Below the pieces are notes generated by a model. That model worked only from the letters and a program-made list of their open reading frames with translations. It was not told the origin of the DNA and searched no databases. Position numbers and translations under genes: made by a program. A stretch of 64,000 nt of DNA. Origin: Streptomyces sp. P9-A2. Lineage in GTDB: Bacteria > Actinomycetota > Actinomycetes > Streptomycetales > Streptomycetaceae. The stretch's first letter is position 1; each line of letters opens with the position of its first letter. Positions 1 through 9,204 of this stretch are shown here, piece by piece. The DNA lies in contig NZ_JAZIFX010000001.1 of the NCBI RefSeq assembly GCF_036634175.1, forward strand, positions 496,001 through 560,000, given 5' to 3'.

Positions 1-1
1 T

Positions 2-1405
2 GCGGTCGTCAGCTCCTTCACCGTCAGCGCCGGAGAGAACGTGGCGTTCGTGTTGAGCTGGTGCCCCTCCCATGGCGCCCCGCCGGAGATTCCCGACCCA
101 CGCGCCGCGCTCGCCACCACGCTCGAGTTCTGGCAGGACTGGTCTCGCCAGTGCACCTACGCCGGGCCGTACCGGGAGGCCGTCGTCCGGTCCCTGATCA
201 CACTGAAAGCGATGACCTACGCCCCCAGCGGCGGGATCGTCGCGGCACCGACGACGTCGCTGCCCGAGGAGATCGGCGGCAGCCGGAACTGGGACTACCG
301 CTACACCTGGTTACGCGATGCCTCCACGACCCTGGGTGCCCTGCTGGGGACCGGATACCGGCGGGAGGCCGAAGCATGGCGTCGATGGCTGTTGCGGGCG
401 GTGGCCGGCGACCCGGAGAACCTGCAGATCATGTACGGGATCGCCGGAGAGCGCGACCTGGCCGAGCGCGAGCTGCCGTGGCTGCCCGGGTACGAGGACT
501 CGGCCCCGGTAAGAATCGGGAACGGGGCGGCAGATCAGCTGCAGCTCGACGTGTACGGCGAGGTGATCGAGACCCTTTACCTCGCGCACCAGAATGGTGT
601 CGCCCCATGTAGCGACACGGCGGCCCTACACCAGCAGCTCGTGCGGCAGCTGGCCGAGCGCTGGCGAGAGCCGGACGAGGGCATCTGGGAGATCCGCGGA
701 CCGCGCCGGCACTTCGTGCACTCCAAGGTGATGGCCTGGGTGGCAGTGGACCGGACGATCCGGCTGGCCGAGGCCGGCGCCCTGGACGCCGACGTGCTCG
801 CCCTCTCGAACCTGCGCGAGACCATCCACCGTGAGGTGTGCACCAAGGGCTTCGACCGGGAGCGCGGCACCTTCACCCAGTCCTACGGCTCCCAAGAACT
901 GGACGCCGCCCTGCTACTGATTCCCCGGGTCGGCTTCCTGCCACCGGACGATCCCCGGGTCACCGGGACCGTGGACGCTGTCAAGTGCGAACTGGCCACG
1001 CCTGACGGCCTCGTGCATCGGTATCCGACCACCGGCCACGACACCACGGTGGACGGTCTGTCCGGACACGAAGGCGCTTTCCTCCTCTGCTCGTTCTGGC
1101 TCGTCGACGCCCTGGCCCTCACTGGCCGACACGGCGAGGCCCAGTCCCTGTTCGAACGGCTACTGACTCTGCGCAGCGACCTCGGCCTACTCGCCGAGGA
1201 GTACGACCCGGTGACCAGACGCCAACTCGGCAACTTCCCACAGGCGTTCAGCCATATGGGCCTGATCGAGAGTGCACTGCTGCTGCAGCAGATCGCTTGC
1301 TCGTCACTCCCCCAGACCACGACCGGACGCATCCCCCTCGCTGACGGCCTCGGCGCCGACGCCATCGCGGCCGGAAGCGTCTCCGAGATGCTCGCGAGGG
1401 CCTGA
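2..1405 (+). CDS. GH15-family glycosidase (glucoamylase/trehalase type), 5'-truncated by the window
   Basis: The reading frame is open from the first complete codon, so the true start lies upstream; the GTG at 41 is internal. The segment GSRNWDYRYTWLRDAS (from about 271) is the GH15 substrate-binding signature, followed by the (alpha/alpha)6-barrel helices and a late EEYDP stretch (near 1197-1211) typical of the second catalytic glutamate region. GH15 enzymes of this architecture hydrolyse terminal alpha-glucosidic bonds; many actinobacterial members act on trehalose or maltooligosaccharides, and I cannot choose the substrate from sequence. The stop lies 2 nt before the conservon ATPase start, so it may be co-transcribed with the conservon, although the functional link is unclear. 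Confidence 0.85.
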   Translation, partial: AVVSSFTVSAGENVAFVLSWCPSHGAPPEIPDPRAALATTLEFWQDWSRQCTYAGPYREAVVRSLITLKAMTYAPSGGIVAAPTTSLPEEIGGSRNWDYRYTWLRDASTTLGALLGTGYRREAEAWRRWLLRAVAGDPENLQIMYGIAGERDLAERELPWLPGYEDSAPVRIGNGAADQLQLDVYGEVIETLYLAHQNGVAPCSDTAALHQQLVRQLAERWREPDEGIWEIRGPRRHFVHSKVMAWVAVDRTIRLAEAGALDADVLALSNLRETIHREVCTKGFDRERGTFTQSYGSQELDAALLLIPRVGFLPPDDPRVTGTVDAVKCELATPDGLVHRYPTTGHDTTVDGLSGHEGAFLLCSFWLVDALALTGRHGEAQSLFERLLTLRSDLGLLAEEYDPVTRRQLGNFPQAFSHMGLIESALLLQQIACSSLPQTTTGRIPLADGLGADAIAAGSVSEMLARA

Positions 1406-1407
1406 CC

Positions 1408-2748
1408 ATGGAACCGATACTGATCATCGCAGCCACACTGCTAGCCTCCGGTGCCACCGGCTCGGCCGTGCACTACCGCCGGGCAGCCCGTTCCCAGAAG
1501 CGTCGCGCTGACCGATTGAACCAGCGCGTCACACAGCTCCAGGAGCAACTGGTGGCAGCCGAGCAGCTTGTCCGGCACGTCGCGGCCTCCGTCGTCCCGG
1601 CTGCCTCGGCGGCGCAGGCCGGACAGCCCCACCAGCCGGATATGACGCTGCCGCAGCAACTGGTCAACACACCGATCACTGGGGCCCTCCGTGTGCTTAC
1701 CGGCCAGATCGACTCCGCCCTCTTCGAGACTATGCGGTCGATCCAGGACGCGGCCCAGGCGCGAATCACACAGAGCAAGGTGGAAGCCGGACGGCAAATC
1801 GCCGAGGCACGCGAAGAGTCGGTGAACGTCACTCGGGCCGCGGTGCGGGCCTTCTCAGCCGGCGTCGTACAGCACGCCGCGAAGCTGAGCAGCAGGATCA
1901 GCGACGGCGTACGCCGCCATGTCACCGATGAGGCGTACGCGACGCTGCTGGAGATCGACCACCTGGGCCAGCAGATGCTTCGGGCCGCGTCCGGGTACAC
2001 CGTGCTGGCCGGCGGCAAGCTGTCGCGACACTGGCCGGCGACCACAGTGACGGACGTCGTACGCAGCGCCATGGGCCAAGTCGAGCACTATCAGCGCGTT
2101 CAGCACACCGAGTTGGACTCCTACGCAATTCAGAGCCGCGCCGTGGCAGCGGTCGTGCACTGCCTGGCGGACCTGCTGAACAACGCGCTGCAATACTCCC
2201 CGCCGAGTGCCAAGGTGTACGTCTCCGTGGAGCAGAGCGCCACTGGCGTGCTGCTGATCGTGGACGACTCCGGGCTGCCCATGGAGGACGAGAAGCTGCA
2301 GTGGGCACGCGAAGTACTCGCCGGCAAGCAGCGCGACGACATCACCCAGTTGGGCGCCCACCCGCAGACCGGACTGCGTATCGCCGCCGTCCTCGCAGGC
2401 GAATACGGCTTCCGCGTCGATCTCACGACACCCAACGTGTACGGCGGCAACCGTGCGGTCATCGTGTTGCCGCAGACCCTGCTGACCACACCGACGCGGC
2501 CCGAACCGCCCACCCAGCCTGCGACCCGGCTGGCTCCCGTCCCACCCGCGGGTCAGGCCCTGACAGCCCCCGCCACCACCGCGGGCGGGCTCACGGTCCG
2601 CCGGCGCGTCCCCCGCCCCGCTGCTCCTACGCGCTCAGCGGTCGAGCCGGTGCAGCCGGGCAGCCCCGCAGCAGCAGCTGCCTGGGCTGCGGGCAGCCGC
2701 CGGGGCCGACACGACGAAACCCCCACCACTACCGAAGAAGGACGTTGA
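1408..2748 (+). CDS. cvnA: Conservon sensor-like ATPase (CvnA type)
   Basis: 446 residues. An N-terminal hydrophobic segment (about 3-22) is followed by a basic coiled coil and a histidine-kinase-like HATPase domain with an N-box (DLLNNALQYSPP, about 257-268) and a VDDSG motif. No convincing phospho-acceptor His box is visible, as is usual for CvnA proteins. The C-terminal 90 residues are Pro/Ala-rich and probably disordered. In Streptomyces, CvnA works at the membrane with CvnB (roadblock), CvnC (DUF742) and CvnD (GTPase) in a G-protein-like signalling assembly; all three follow here in the standard order. The gene for CvnB begins 2 nt after this stop. Confidence 0.9.
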   Translation: MEPILIIAATLLASGATGSAVHYRRAARSQKRRADRLNQRVTQLQEQLVAAEQLVRHVAASVVPAASAAQAGQPHQPDMTLPQQLVNTPITGALRVLTGQIDSALFETMRSIQDAAQARITQSKVEAGRQIAEAREESVNVTRAAVRAFSAGVVQHAAKLSSRISDGVRRHVTDEAYATLLEIDHLGQQMLRAASGYTVLAGGKLSRHWPATTVTDVVRSAMGQVEHYQRVQHTELDSYAIQSRAVAAVVHCLADLLNNALQYSPPSAKVYVSVEQSATGVLLIVDDSGLPMEDEKLQWAREVLAGKQRDDITQLGAHPQTGLRIAAVLAGEYGFRVDLTTPNVYGGNRAVIVLPQTLLTTPTRPEPPTQPATRLAPVPPAGQALTAPATTAGGLTVRRRVPRPAAPTRSAVEPVQPGSPAAAAAWAAGSRRGRHDETPTTTEEGR

Positions 2749-2750
2749 CC

Positions 2751-3176
2751 ATGACGACCGACACACGCGCGAACCTCGGGTGGCTGCTGGACGAGCACCT
2801 TGGCAGTGTGCCGGGCGTCCGTTACGCCGTACTGCTGAGCGGTGACGGTCTGCTGATGGCCCGGACGGAGAGCATCGGTCAGGACGACGCCGAGAAGCTC
2901 GCCGCGATCAGTTCCACCTTGCGGGCCACAGCCAAAGTCTGGGACGAGGAGACCAGCAGCGGCGGCGTGCGTGCACTGCTGATCGAGAGCACGAACGGCT
3001 TCGGCCTGACGACCGCGGCAGGGAAGAACACGGTTCTCTCGGTGGCCACGGGTGCCGAGGCCGACCCCGGCCTGGTCAGCCAGCAGATGGAACGGCTGGT
3101 GATGCGTCTGCGCGAGCACCTCGGCACCGAGGAACGCGCGCGCTTGCCTCAGCCGGACGGGGACTCCGCGGCATGA
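2751..3176 (+). CDS. cvnB: Roadblock/LC7 domain protein (CvnB)
   Basis: 141 residues making a single roadblock/LC7 fold (NLGWLLDEHLGSVPGVRYAV near the N-terminus, then a glycine-rich strand-helix pattern). Roadblock proteins regulate small Ras-like GTPases, and in conservons CvnB is thought to act on the CvnD GTPase, possibly as GAP or scaffold. The start ATG at 2751 is preceded by GAAGGACG. The stop TGA overlaps the ATG of the DUF742 gene (ATGA at 3173-3176), giving translational coupling and stoichiometric synthesis. Nothing unusual was seen in length or codon use. Confidence 0.92.
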   Translation: MTTDTRANLGWLLDEHLGSVPGVRYAVLLSGDGLLMARTESIGQDDAEKLAAISSTLRATAKVWDEETSSGGVRALLIESTNGFGLTTAAGKNTVLSVATGAEADPGLVSQQMERLVMRLREHLGTEERARLPQPDGDSAA

Positions 3177-3532
3177 CCGGGCCGCGGCATGACCCTGACA
3201 TGGTCAGGCCCTACGTCCGCACCGGTGGACAGGTCCGACCGGAACGGCCCGTGCGCCTGGAAAGCGTGGTCATCGCCGCGACCGGACCTCTGCTCGAACT
3301 GGGGCCCGACGCTCGGCGGGTGATGAGCTTGTTCGCTCCGGACGGCCGGGGCGGGCTGGCCGTGGCGGACATCGCCGCAGCCCTCCAACTGCCGCCGTCC
3401 ACTGTCCGGATCCTCGTCTCCACGCTCATCGACAGCGGCCACCTGGCCAGCCCGGTGACCGCTGTCGCCGACCAGCCCGAATCCGACGTCCTGCTGAAGG
3501 TGCTCCATGGACTCCGCCAACTGGCCCTCTGA
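3173..3532 (+). CDS. cvnC: DUF742 protein (CvnC)
   Basis: 119 residues of the DUF742 family. It has the usual VRPYVRTGG start, a central GPDARRVMSLF segment and a winged-helix-like C-terminal half (AVADIAAALQLPPSTVRIL... DSGHLASP). In conservons this protein belongs to the membrane-associated heterocomplex with CvnA, CvnB and CvnD; its exact biochemical role is not established. It overlaps the roadblock gene by 4 nt at its start and the GTPase gene by 26 nt at its end, so all three are translationally linked. Confidence 0.9.
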   Translation: MTGPRHDPDMVRPYVRTGGQVRPERPVRLESVVIAATGPLLELGPDARRVMSLFAPDGRGGLAVADIAAALQLPPSTVRILVSTLIDSGHLASPVTAVADQPESDVLLKVLHGLRQLAL

Positions 3533-4130
3533 CCCGGCCGTCACCTATCTGCCCCACACGGTGACCGAGGCCGCGAAGATCGTGGTCGCCGGCGGGTTCG
3601 GGGTGGGCAAGACGACGTTCATCGGCAGCGTGTCGGAGGTAAGGCCGCTGCGGATGGAGGAGCCGATCACCGAAGGCAGCGTCGGCATCGACGACCTGCA
3701 CGGCACCCCGGGCAAGACCACAACCACCGTCGGCATGGACTTCGGCCGCATTCACCTGGCCAACGGCACGCTCGCCCTGTACCTGTTCGGGCTCCCTGGC
3801 CAGACCCGTTTCCAGTCGCTGTGGGAAGACCTCGCCGGCGGGGCGCTGGGCTGCCTCGTCCTGGCCGACACCCGCAACCTCGCGGCCAGCCACGACGCGC
3901 TCAGCCTGCTGGAGACCCAGGCCATCCCATACGCCGTCACGATCAACGCCTTCCCCGACGCCCCCGGCTACGCGTCCGACGAACTGCGCCAGGCCCTCGC
4001 CCTGGATCCCCAAACACCACTGACCACATGCGACGCACGCGAGCGCACCTCCAGCCTGTACTCCCTGATCGCGCTCACCGAATACCTAGTCGCGCGCCGC
4101 GCGGCCACCCCTCTGGAGCCCACGCGATGA
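3507..4130 (+). CDS. cvnD: Conservon small GTPase (CvnD)
   Basis: 207 residues. The P-loop GGFGVGKTT sits near residues 30-38, the G2/switch I threonines follow (KTTTTVGMDFG), and G3 is LFGLPGQTRF. A NAF segment stands where the NKxD base-recognition motif of Ras proteins would be; such deviation is normal in this MglA/Cvn-like family. It should bind and hydrolyse GTP and transmit the signal sensed by CvnA. The chosen ATG (3507) lies inside the 3' end of the DUF742 gene; the stop overlaps the first P450 start (ATGA, 4127-4130). Confidence 0.92.
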   Translation: MDSANWPSDPAVTYLPHTVTEAAKIVVAGGFGVGKTTFIGSVSEVRPLRMEEPITEGSVGIDDLHGTPGKTTTTVGMDFGRIHLANGTLALYLFGLPGQTRFQSLWEDLAGGALGCLVLADTRNLAASHDALSLLETQAIPYAVTINAFPDAPGYASDELRQALALDPQTPLTTCDARERTSSLYSLIALTEYLVARRAATPLEPTR

Positions 4131-5311
4131 CCCCCAACAGCCCCGTGCCGCTGTACGAGCCGGGCTTTGCCTCCGATCCGCACGCCGCCTACGAGCGGAT
4201 GCGCACCACCCACGGTCCCCTGGTCCCCGTGGAGCTGTCCCCCGGCATCCCGGCCACCTTGGTGATCGGCTACTACCAGGCCCGACGCATCCTGGCCGAC
4301 CCCATGCGGTTCCCCGCCGACCCGCGGACCTGGCAGCAACAGGTACCCGCCTCCTTCCCCGTGCGACCGATGATGGAGTGGCGACCCAACGCTCTTCGCA
4401 GCAGCGGCGCTGAACACGCCCGCTACCGGGCCGCCAACACCAGCGCGATCAACGCCGTCGACCAGCACCAGCTGCTCACCACCGTGGAGAAGATCGCCTC
4501 CGGCACCATCGCGGACTTCCGCACGGCAGGCCGTGCCGACCTGCTCACCCAGTACGCCTGGCCGATCGCCTTCCGAGTACTCAGCGCCCTGCTCGGCTGC
4601 CCCGACGAAACCGGGTCCCGTATCGCCGACGGCATGGCCCGCATCTTCAATGCAACCGACGCCGATCGCGGCAACCAGATCCTCGCCCAAGCCGTCGCGG
4701 AACTCGTCACCCTGCGCCAGGGCCATCCCGCCGACGACATCACCTCCCGCCTCCTCGCCCACCCCGCCCACCTGAGCAACGAGGAGATAGCCCACCAGCT
4801 CGTCACCCTCTACGGCGCCGGCATCGAACCCCTGACCAACCTCATCGCCAACACCCTGCTGAAGATCCTCTCGGACGCTGACTTCGCCGCCGCTGTACAC
4901 GCAGGCCAGTCCACGGTGCGCGACGCCCTCGACATCGTCCTCTACACCGACCCGCCACTGGCGAACTACTGCATCACCTACCCGCCCTACCCGACAGACA
5001 TCGACGGTGTGTTGCTCCCGACCCACCAGCCCGTCGTCATCAGCATGGCCGCCTGCAACAACGACCCCGCCCTGCGGGGCACCTCGGGCGACTTCTCCGG
5101 CAACAGAGCCCACCTGTCCTGGAGCAACGGACCGCACGCCTGCCCGGCCCGCCCCCACGCCTACCTCATCGCAGAGACCGCGATCAGCTACCTCCTCGAC
5201 GCCCTGCCCGAGATAGACCTCGCCGTCCCCGCCACCGAACTGCGCTGGCGGCCCGGCCCGTTCCACCGCGCACTGGAAACCCTGCCCGCCTTCTTCCCGC
5301 CCGCTCGTTGA
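4127..5311 (+). CDS. Cytochrome P450 (CvnE-like, first of two)
   Basis: 394 residues. It carries the P450 heme-ligand region in the degenerate form LSWSNGPHACPAR (Cys at about residue 344), where the usual FGxGxHxC start is altered. An I-helix-like GAGIEPLTNLI is present, but the classic E-x-x-R motif is not obvious. P450s are frequent last genes of Streptomyces conservons and are presumed effectors or metabolic outputs. The heme cysteine is present so heme binding is likely, yet the divergent K-helix and heme loop raise the possibility of weak or atypical catalysis. It overlaps the GTPase gene by 4 nt. Confidence 0.85.
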   Translation: MTPNSPVPLYEPGFASDPHAAYERMRTTHGPLVPVELSPGIPATLVIGYYQARRILADPMRFPADPRTWQQQVPASFPVRPMMEWRPNALRSSGAEHARYRAANTSAINAVDQHQLLTTVEKIASGTIADFRTAGRADLLTQYAWPIAFRVLSALLGCPDETGSRIADGMARIFNATDADRGNQILAQAVAELVTLRQGHPADDITSRLLAHPAHLSNEEIAHQLVTLYGAGIEPLTNLIANTLLKILSDADFAAAVHAGQSTVRDALDIVLYTDPPLANYCITYPPYPTDIDGVLLPTHQPVVISMAACNNDPALRGTSGDFSGNRAHLSWSNGPHACPARPHAYLIAETAISYLLDALPEIDLAVPATELRWRPGPFHRALETLPAFFPPAR

Positions 5312-5322
5312 AGGAGACCACC

Positions 5323-6555
5323 GTGCCCGAGCAACAGCCCATCGTCCTCGACCCCACCGGCTTCAACCGCCACGCCGAGCACACGGCCCTGCGCGCCCAA
5401 GGCCCGGCCGCCCACGTGGACATCCTTGGCATCCACGCGTGGGCCATCACCGACCCCGCCCTCCTCAAGGAATTACTGACCAGCCCGGCCGTGTCCAAGG
5501 ACGGCCGCGCCCACTGGCCGGCCTTCGAAGAGACCGTGGCCATCTGGCCGCTCGCCCTGTGGATCGCGGTGGAGAACATGTTCACCGCGTACGGTGCCGA
5601 TCACCGCAGGCTGCGCCGCCTGGTCGCGCCGGCCTTCAGTGCCCGCCGTGTCGCCGCCATGAAGGACGACATCGCCGCGATGGTGACCAGCCTGATCGAT
5701 AATCTGGCCGGTCTGCCCCAGGGCCAGGATGTGGACCTGCGCGAACACCTGGCCTACCCGCTGCCCATCGGCGTGATCAGCCATCTCATGGGCGTCCCCG
5801 AGGATCAGCGCGACGCATTCCGCGCGGTCGTGGACGGCGTCTTCAACACCACTCTGACCCCGGCGGAGGCCCAGGCCAACGCGGAGCGACTGTACGAGCA
5901 GCTCGACCAGCTCATCGCCACCAAGCGCGGGGCCCCGGGTGACGACATGACGTCACTGCTGATCAAAAGCCGGGGCGAGGAAGACGGAACGGGCCTGGCC
6001 CACCGGGAGCTGCGCGACACCCTCCTGCTGATGGTCAGCGCCGGATACGAGACCACCGTCAACGTCATCGACCAGGCCGTGGTGCACCTGCTCGCCCACC
6101 CCCGCCAGCTCGACCGGATCCTCACCGGCGACTACACCTGGGAGGACGTGGTCGAGGAAACCCTCCGGCTCGAACCCGCCGTCGCCCACCTGCCCCTGCG
6201 ATACGCCGTGCAGGACATCCCTCTCCCCGACGGGCGGACCATACCCAAGGGCGACGCCATCCTCGCCTCCTACGCTGCCGCCAACCGCCACCCCGACTGG
6301 CACGGCCACACCGCGGACGACTTCGACGTCGCCCGCCCCTCCAAGGACCACCTCGCCTTCGGCCACGGCGCCCACTTCTGCCTCGGAGCACCCCTGGCCC
6401 GCCTCGAAGTCGCCGAGGTCCTCCGGCAGCTCTTCACGCGCTTTCCGCACATGCAACTCGCCATCCCCAGCATCCACTTGCGGCCCCTGGAGTCGCTGAT
6501 CAGCAACGGCCACCAGTCCATTCCCGTTCGGCTGGGCTCACCGGCCGAGTCCTGA
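5323..6555 (+). CDS. Cytochrome P450 (second, canonical)
   Basis: 410 residues. It has the I-helix SAGYETTVN, the ExxR motif EETLRLEP and the heme-binding motif FGHGAHFCLGAPLAR with cysteine near residue 357, all canonical for a class I bacterial P450. The start was set at GTG 5323 because GAAGGAG at 5310-5316 precedes it by six bases; an upstream in-frame TTG at 5308 overlaps the previous stop but has no ribosome site of its own. No ferredoxin or reductase gene lies beside it, so electrons must come from elsewhere. It is the last gene of the conservon. Confidence 0.9.
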   Translation: MPEQQPIVLDPTGFNRHAEHTALRAQGPAAHVDILGIHAWAITDPALLKELLTSPAVSKDGRAHWPAFEETVAIWPLALWIAVENMFTAYGADHRRLRRLVAPAFSARRVAAMKDDIAAMVTSLIDNLAGLPQGQDVDLREHLAYPLPIGVISHLMGVPEDQRDAFRAVVDGVFNTTLTPAEAQANAERLYEQLDQLIATKRGAPGDDMTSLLIKSRGEEDGTGLAHRELRDTLLLMVSAGYETTVNVIDQAVVHLLAHPRQLDRILTGDYTWEDVVEETLRLEPAVAHLPLRYAVQDIPLPDGRTIPKGDAILASYAAANRHPDWHGHTADDFDVARPSKDHLAFGHGAHFCLGAPLARLEVAEVLRQLFTRFPHMQLAIPSIHLRPLESLISNGHQSIPVRLGSPAES

Positions 6556-6642
6556 GCCGGTCAGCACTCCGTACATGGCTCTGATCAACACAACTCCGCA
6601 GCCACAGTGTCCGCTCCTGGGCAGCATTCAAGGAAGCTCACA

Positions 6643-7119
6643 ATGACGGCTACTGGCCCGATCACCCCGCTTACGCCGACCGAGCGGCGCGTTGCCGAGC
6701 GTCTCGGTCGCGGCATGTCTCTGGCGCAGATCGCAGACGATCTGGAACTGTCGCTGCACACGGTCAAGAGTTATGCCGGAGGGTTGCGCATCAAGCTGCA
6801 CCTTCCCCCGCGCTGCGCCATGCCTGTCCTGCTGCACGCCCTGATCACCACTGAGCAGATCACCGTGTCGACGCCTGAACAAACGGCACCGTTCCTGGAC
6901 GAACAGCAAGTGCTGCTCCTCCGCGCAGTGGCTGCGAACACCAGCATCCCCCACATCGCTCGGGCAGCGGGCATCGCGCCGGCCGATGTCCGCGCCAGCG
7001 TCGATGCCCTCATCGCGACCACGGGCGCCACCGACGAGGTCCACATGGTGATGCTCGGACACACCTGGGACCTGCTCGGTCCGAACGCAGACACGGCTTC
7101 GGTGGGAGGAGGCCGATGA
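6643..7119 (+). CDS. LuxR/GerE-type HTH regulator
   Basis: 158 residues. The N-terminal part holds a LuxR-type HTH (LTPTERRVAERLGRGMSLAQIADDLELSLHTVKSYAGGLRIKL), an unusual position because most LuxR proteins carry it at the C-terminus. The rest is a second helical module with another possible HTH (NTSIPHIARAAGIAPADVRASVDAL). No sensor domain is visible. The ATG at 6643 is preceded by AAGGA; an upstream GTG at 6607 lacks a ribosome site. The stop overlaps the next gene (ATGA at 7116). As first gene of the biosynthetic-looking operon it is a good candidate for its regulator. Confidence 0.75.
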   Translation: MTATGPITPLTPTERRVAERLGRGMSLAQIADDLELSLHTVKSYAGGLRIKLHLPPRCAMPVLLHALITTEQITVSTPEQTAPFLDEQQVLLLRAVAANTSIPHIARAAGIAPADVRASVDALIATTGATDEVHMVMLGHTWDLLGPNADTASVGGGR

Positions 7120-8534
7120 CCTCTGGCCGATCCCAGATCGCTCTCGCGCACTCTGGAGTATCGGCTCTGCTGCCGTACACACCGGCTGCCAGCCGGAGTC
7201 TTCCGGCCGCTGCTGTGAAGGAATCGAGTCATGCTCATGCCTCAGCCCCTCCCGTTAATGGTGTCGCGGTGAGCACCACCGTGACCGCCCTGCTCGCGCG
7301 TGCCACCGCTACGCGCCGACTGCCGGGGGAGCGGAAGCTGGTGCTGCCCTGTGAGCCAGAGATGGCCGGTCAGGCGAGGAACTTCATGCGCACAGCGACG
7401 CTTGATCGGAAACTGGGCGAGGAGACGGTCGACACGGCGGAGCTCGTCCTGCTCGAGCTGTTCACGAACACGCTGGAGCACACCGAGGACGGCAAGATCC
7501 GCCCCCAGGTCCGTACGCGCGAGGACCATCTGGTCATCGAGGTTGCCGATCACCACCCGAGCAAACGGCTGAGAGCGAAGTCACCGAGCCCCGAGAAGGA
7601 GCACGGCCACGGTCTGTTGATCGGCCAGGTCGTTTGCCTCGCCTGGGGGCGTCGGCGCGCCAGTGGTAATTCTGTGACCTGGGCCTACCTCGCGGTGACC
7701 GGCGAGGGCACACCAGAGTCACCCCGCGCGCTGGATAGCCTGCCGCCCGCATCCCCTCCCGGAGATCTTCCGCCCCCTCTTGACGAAGGAGCCCGTGTGT
7801 CCCTCTCCCCATCCGGCCCGACTCTCTACGCGTCCTGGGAGACGCTCGCCGACGGGCTGCAGCTCCAGCGCCTGGCCCTGCACCTGCCGCAGCTGCGCGA
7901 GCAGCTCATCACACCACCTAGCGACGTCGTCCTATTCACGCAGACCTCGCCGGGCGCTCTGACCGCCTGCCCCGCCTCGCTCGCCGACCCTGCGGTCGAG
8001 GCGGTGATCGACGGGACCGGCCTGACGCACTGGCTACGTCTGCCGGACGAGTACGGCACCGCCGGCTCTGGGACGAACCCACTGACCGCGAGCGCGGAGC
8101 AGGTCGCGGACACCCTACTTCCGGCCGTCACCGACCCGGTCCTGCGCGCCGCGGTGGCCGCAGTGTGTTCGGCGTCGGCCTGGTGGGTGGGCGCGTTCGC
8201 CGTCATCCGCCACCTCGGGGTCCATCACACGTCCCTGCAGCCGGTCGATACCGCGATCTCTCTGGAGACGCTGAAGGACGCGACGCACATCGTGTCACTC
8301 GGCACCGCACAGCGGATCCTCGTCAAGCATCTGCGCACTGCGGCGGCCGACGAGACCGTGCGCCTCGGCTACTGCCAGGCGATCACCGAAAGCATCGCCG
8401 TCGAGAGCCGGCTTCCCATGTTGCTGGACGAGCTGGGCGAGCTGCGCCTGGTCGACCTGGTCTCCACGTCGATCCCGTGGCGCGGCCGGTTCACTAAGTA
8501 CGCCGGGGGCACCGGCGCCGGGCAGGTGGAGTAA
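7116..8534 (+). CDS. Anti-sigma-like ATPase fused to a domain of unknown function
   Basis: 472 residues. Residues about 70-195 form an RsbW/SpoIIAB-like HATPase (LVLLELFTNTLEHTEDG N-box, VADHHPS, EKEHGHGLLIGQV G-box). Residues about 228-472 match nothing I recognise and look alpha-helical. An internal GTG at 7797 is preceded by GAAGGAG with proper spacing, so the C-terminal 245 residues might also be made as a separate protein. GGGAGGAGG in front of 7116 strongly supports the full-length start. There is no stop between the parts. It is coupled to the HTH gene upstream and ends 4 nt before the kinase gene. Confidence 0.65.
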   Translation: MTSGRSQIALAHSGVSALLPYTPAASRSLPAAAVKESSHAHASAPPVNGVAVSTTVTALLARATATRRLPGERKLVLPCEPEMAGQARNFMRTATLDRKLGEETVDTAELVLLELFTNTLEHTEDGKIRPQVRTREDHLVIEVADHHPSKRLRAKSPSPEKEHGHGLLIGQVVCLAWGRRRASGNSVTWAYLAVTGEGTPESPRALDSLPPASPPGDLPPPLDEGARVSLSPSGPTLYASWETLADGLQLQRLALHLPQLREQLITPPSDVVLFTQTSPGALTACPASLADPAVEAVIDGTGLTHWLRLPDEYGTAGSGTNPLTASAEQVADTLLPAVTDPVLRAAVAAVCSASAWWVGAFAVIRHLGVHHTSLQPVDTAISLETLKDATHIVSLGTAQRILVKHLRTAAADETVRLGYCQAITESIAVESRLPMLLDELGELRLVDLVSTSIPWRGRFTKYAGGTGAGQVE

Positions 8535-8538
8535 GCCG

Positions 8539-9204
8539 ATGGACCGCTACCCCTTCATCGTCATCGAGGGCCTGGACGGCACCGGCAAGACGACCCTACG
8601 CAAGGGCCTGTTCCGCATCTTCGAGGGCCTGTTCCGCATCACCCCGCTCGCCGTGCTGACCACCAACTTCCTCGATCCGGGCGTCGCGGTGGACCTGGTG
8701 GAGGGCAAGTACCAGCCCACCCCGGACAACCAGGACCGCTACCTGTCATCACTCGCCGCGGACAAGCAGGCCACCACCCACCGACTGATCGCCCCGTCGC
8801 TGCCGGCCCGGCCGGTCATCGCGGACCGGTGGCTACTGTCCGAACTGGCATTCTTCGCGGTCAAGCACGACCGCACCCCCAAGGAGACCTACGCCCGACT
8901 TACCGAACAGCTCGTCCTAGTCCCCGACCTCACGCTCGTCCTGGACATCACGCCCGAGGCCGCGATGGAGCGAGCCGCCGACCGCTCCGGGGACGCCACC
9001 CGCCCCGACTGGGACGTCCTGGAAATTCAGGCCAAGGTCCGCGAGGTCTACCAGTCGGTGACCGACGCGCCCGCTGCCTTCCCCGCCCTGGGCCCAGTCG
9101 TACGGATCAACGCCGCACAGGGCCGCGCCGCTGTCTTGCACACCGCCTGGCAGGCCCTCGACGAGTACGGCCTGCTGCCCAACCCTGAAGGAGCTGCGAC
9201 GTGA
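8539..9204 (+). CDS. Thymidylate-kinase-like P-loop kinase
   Basis: 221 residues. It starts FIVIEGLDGTGKTT (Walker A, residues about 5-18) and has a DRW motif near residue 95, both standard for dTMP kinases. The family phosphorylates nucleoside monophosphates. The location inside a tailoring-enzyme operon suggests a modified substrate or a supply role rather than housekeeping dTMP synthesis; that is inference. A short internal duplication (GLFRIFEGLFRI) follows the P-loop and is absent from typical members. The stop overlaps the start of the PEP-mutase-like gene by 4 nt. Confidence 0.8.
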   Translation: MDRYPFIVIEGLDGTGKTTLRKGLFRIFEGLFRITPLAVLTTNFLDPGVAVDLVEGKYQPTPDNQDRYLSSLAADKQATTHRLIAPSLPARPVIADRWLLSELAFFAVKHDRTPKETYARLTEQLVLVPDLTLVLDITPEAAMERAADRSGDATRPDWDVLEIQAKVREVYQSVTDAPAAFPALGPVVRINAAQGRAAVLHTAWQALDEYGLLPNPEGAAT

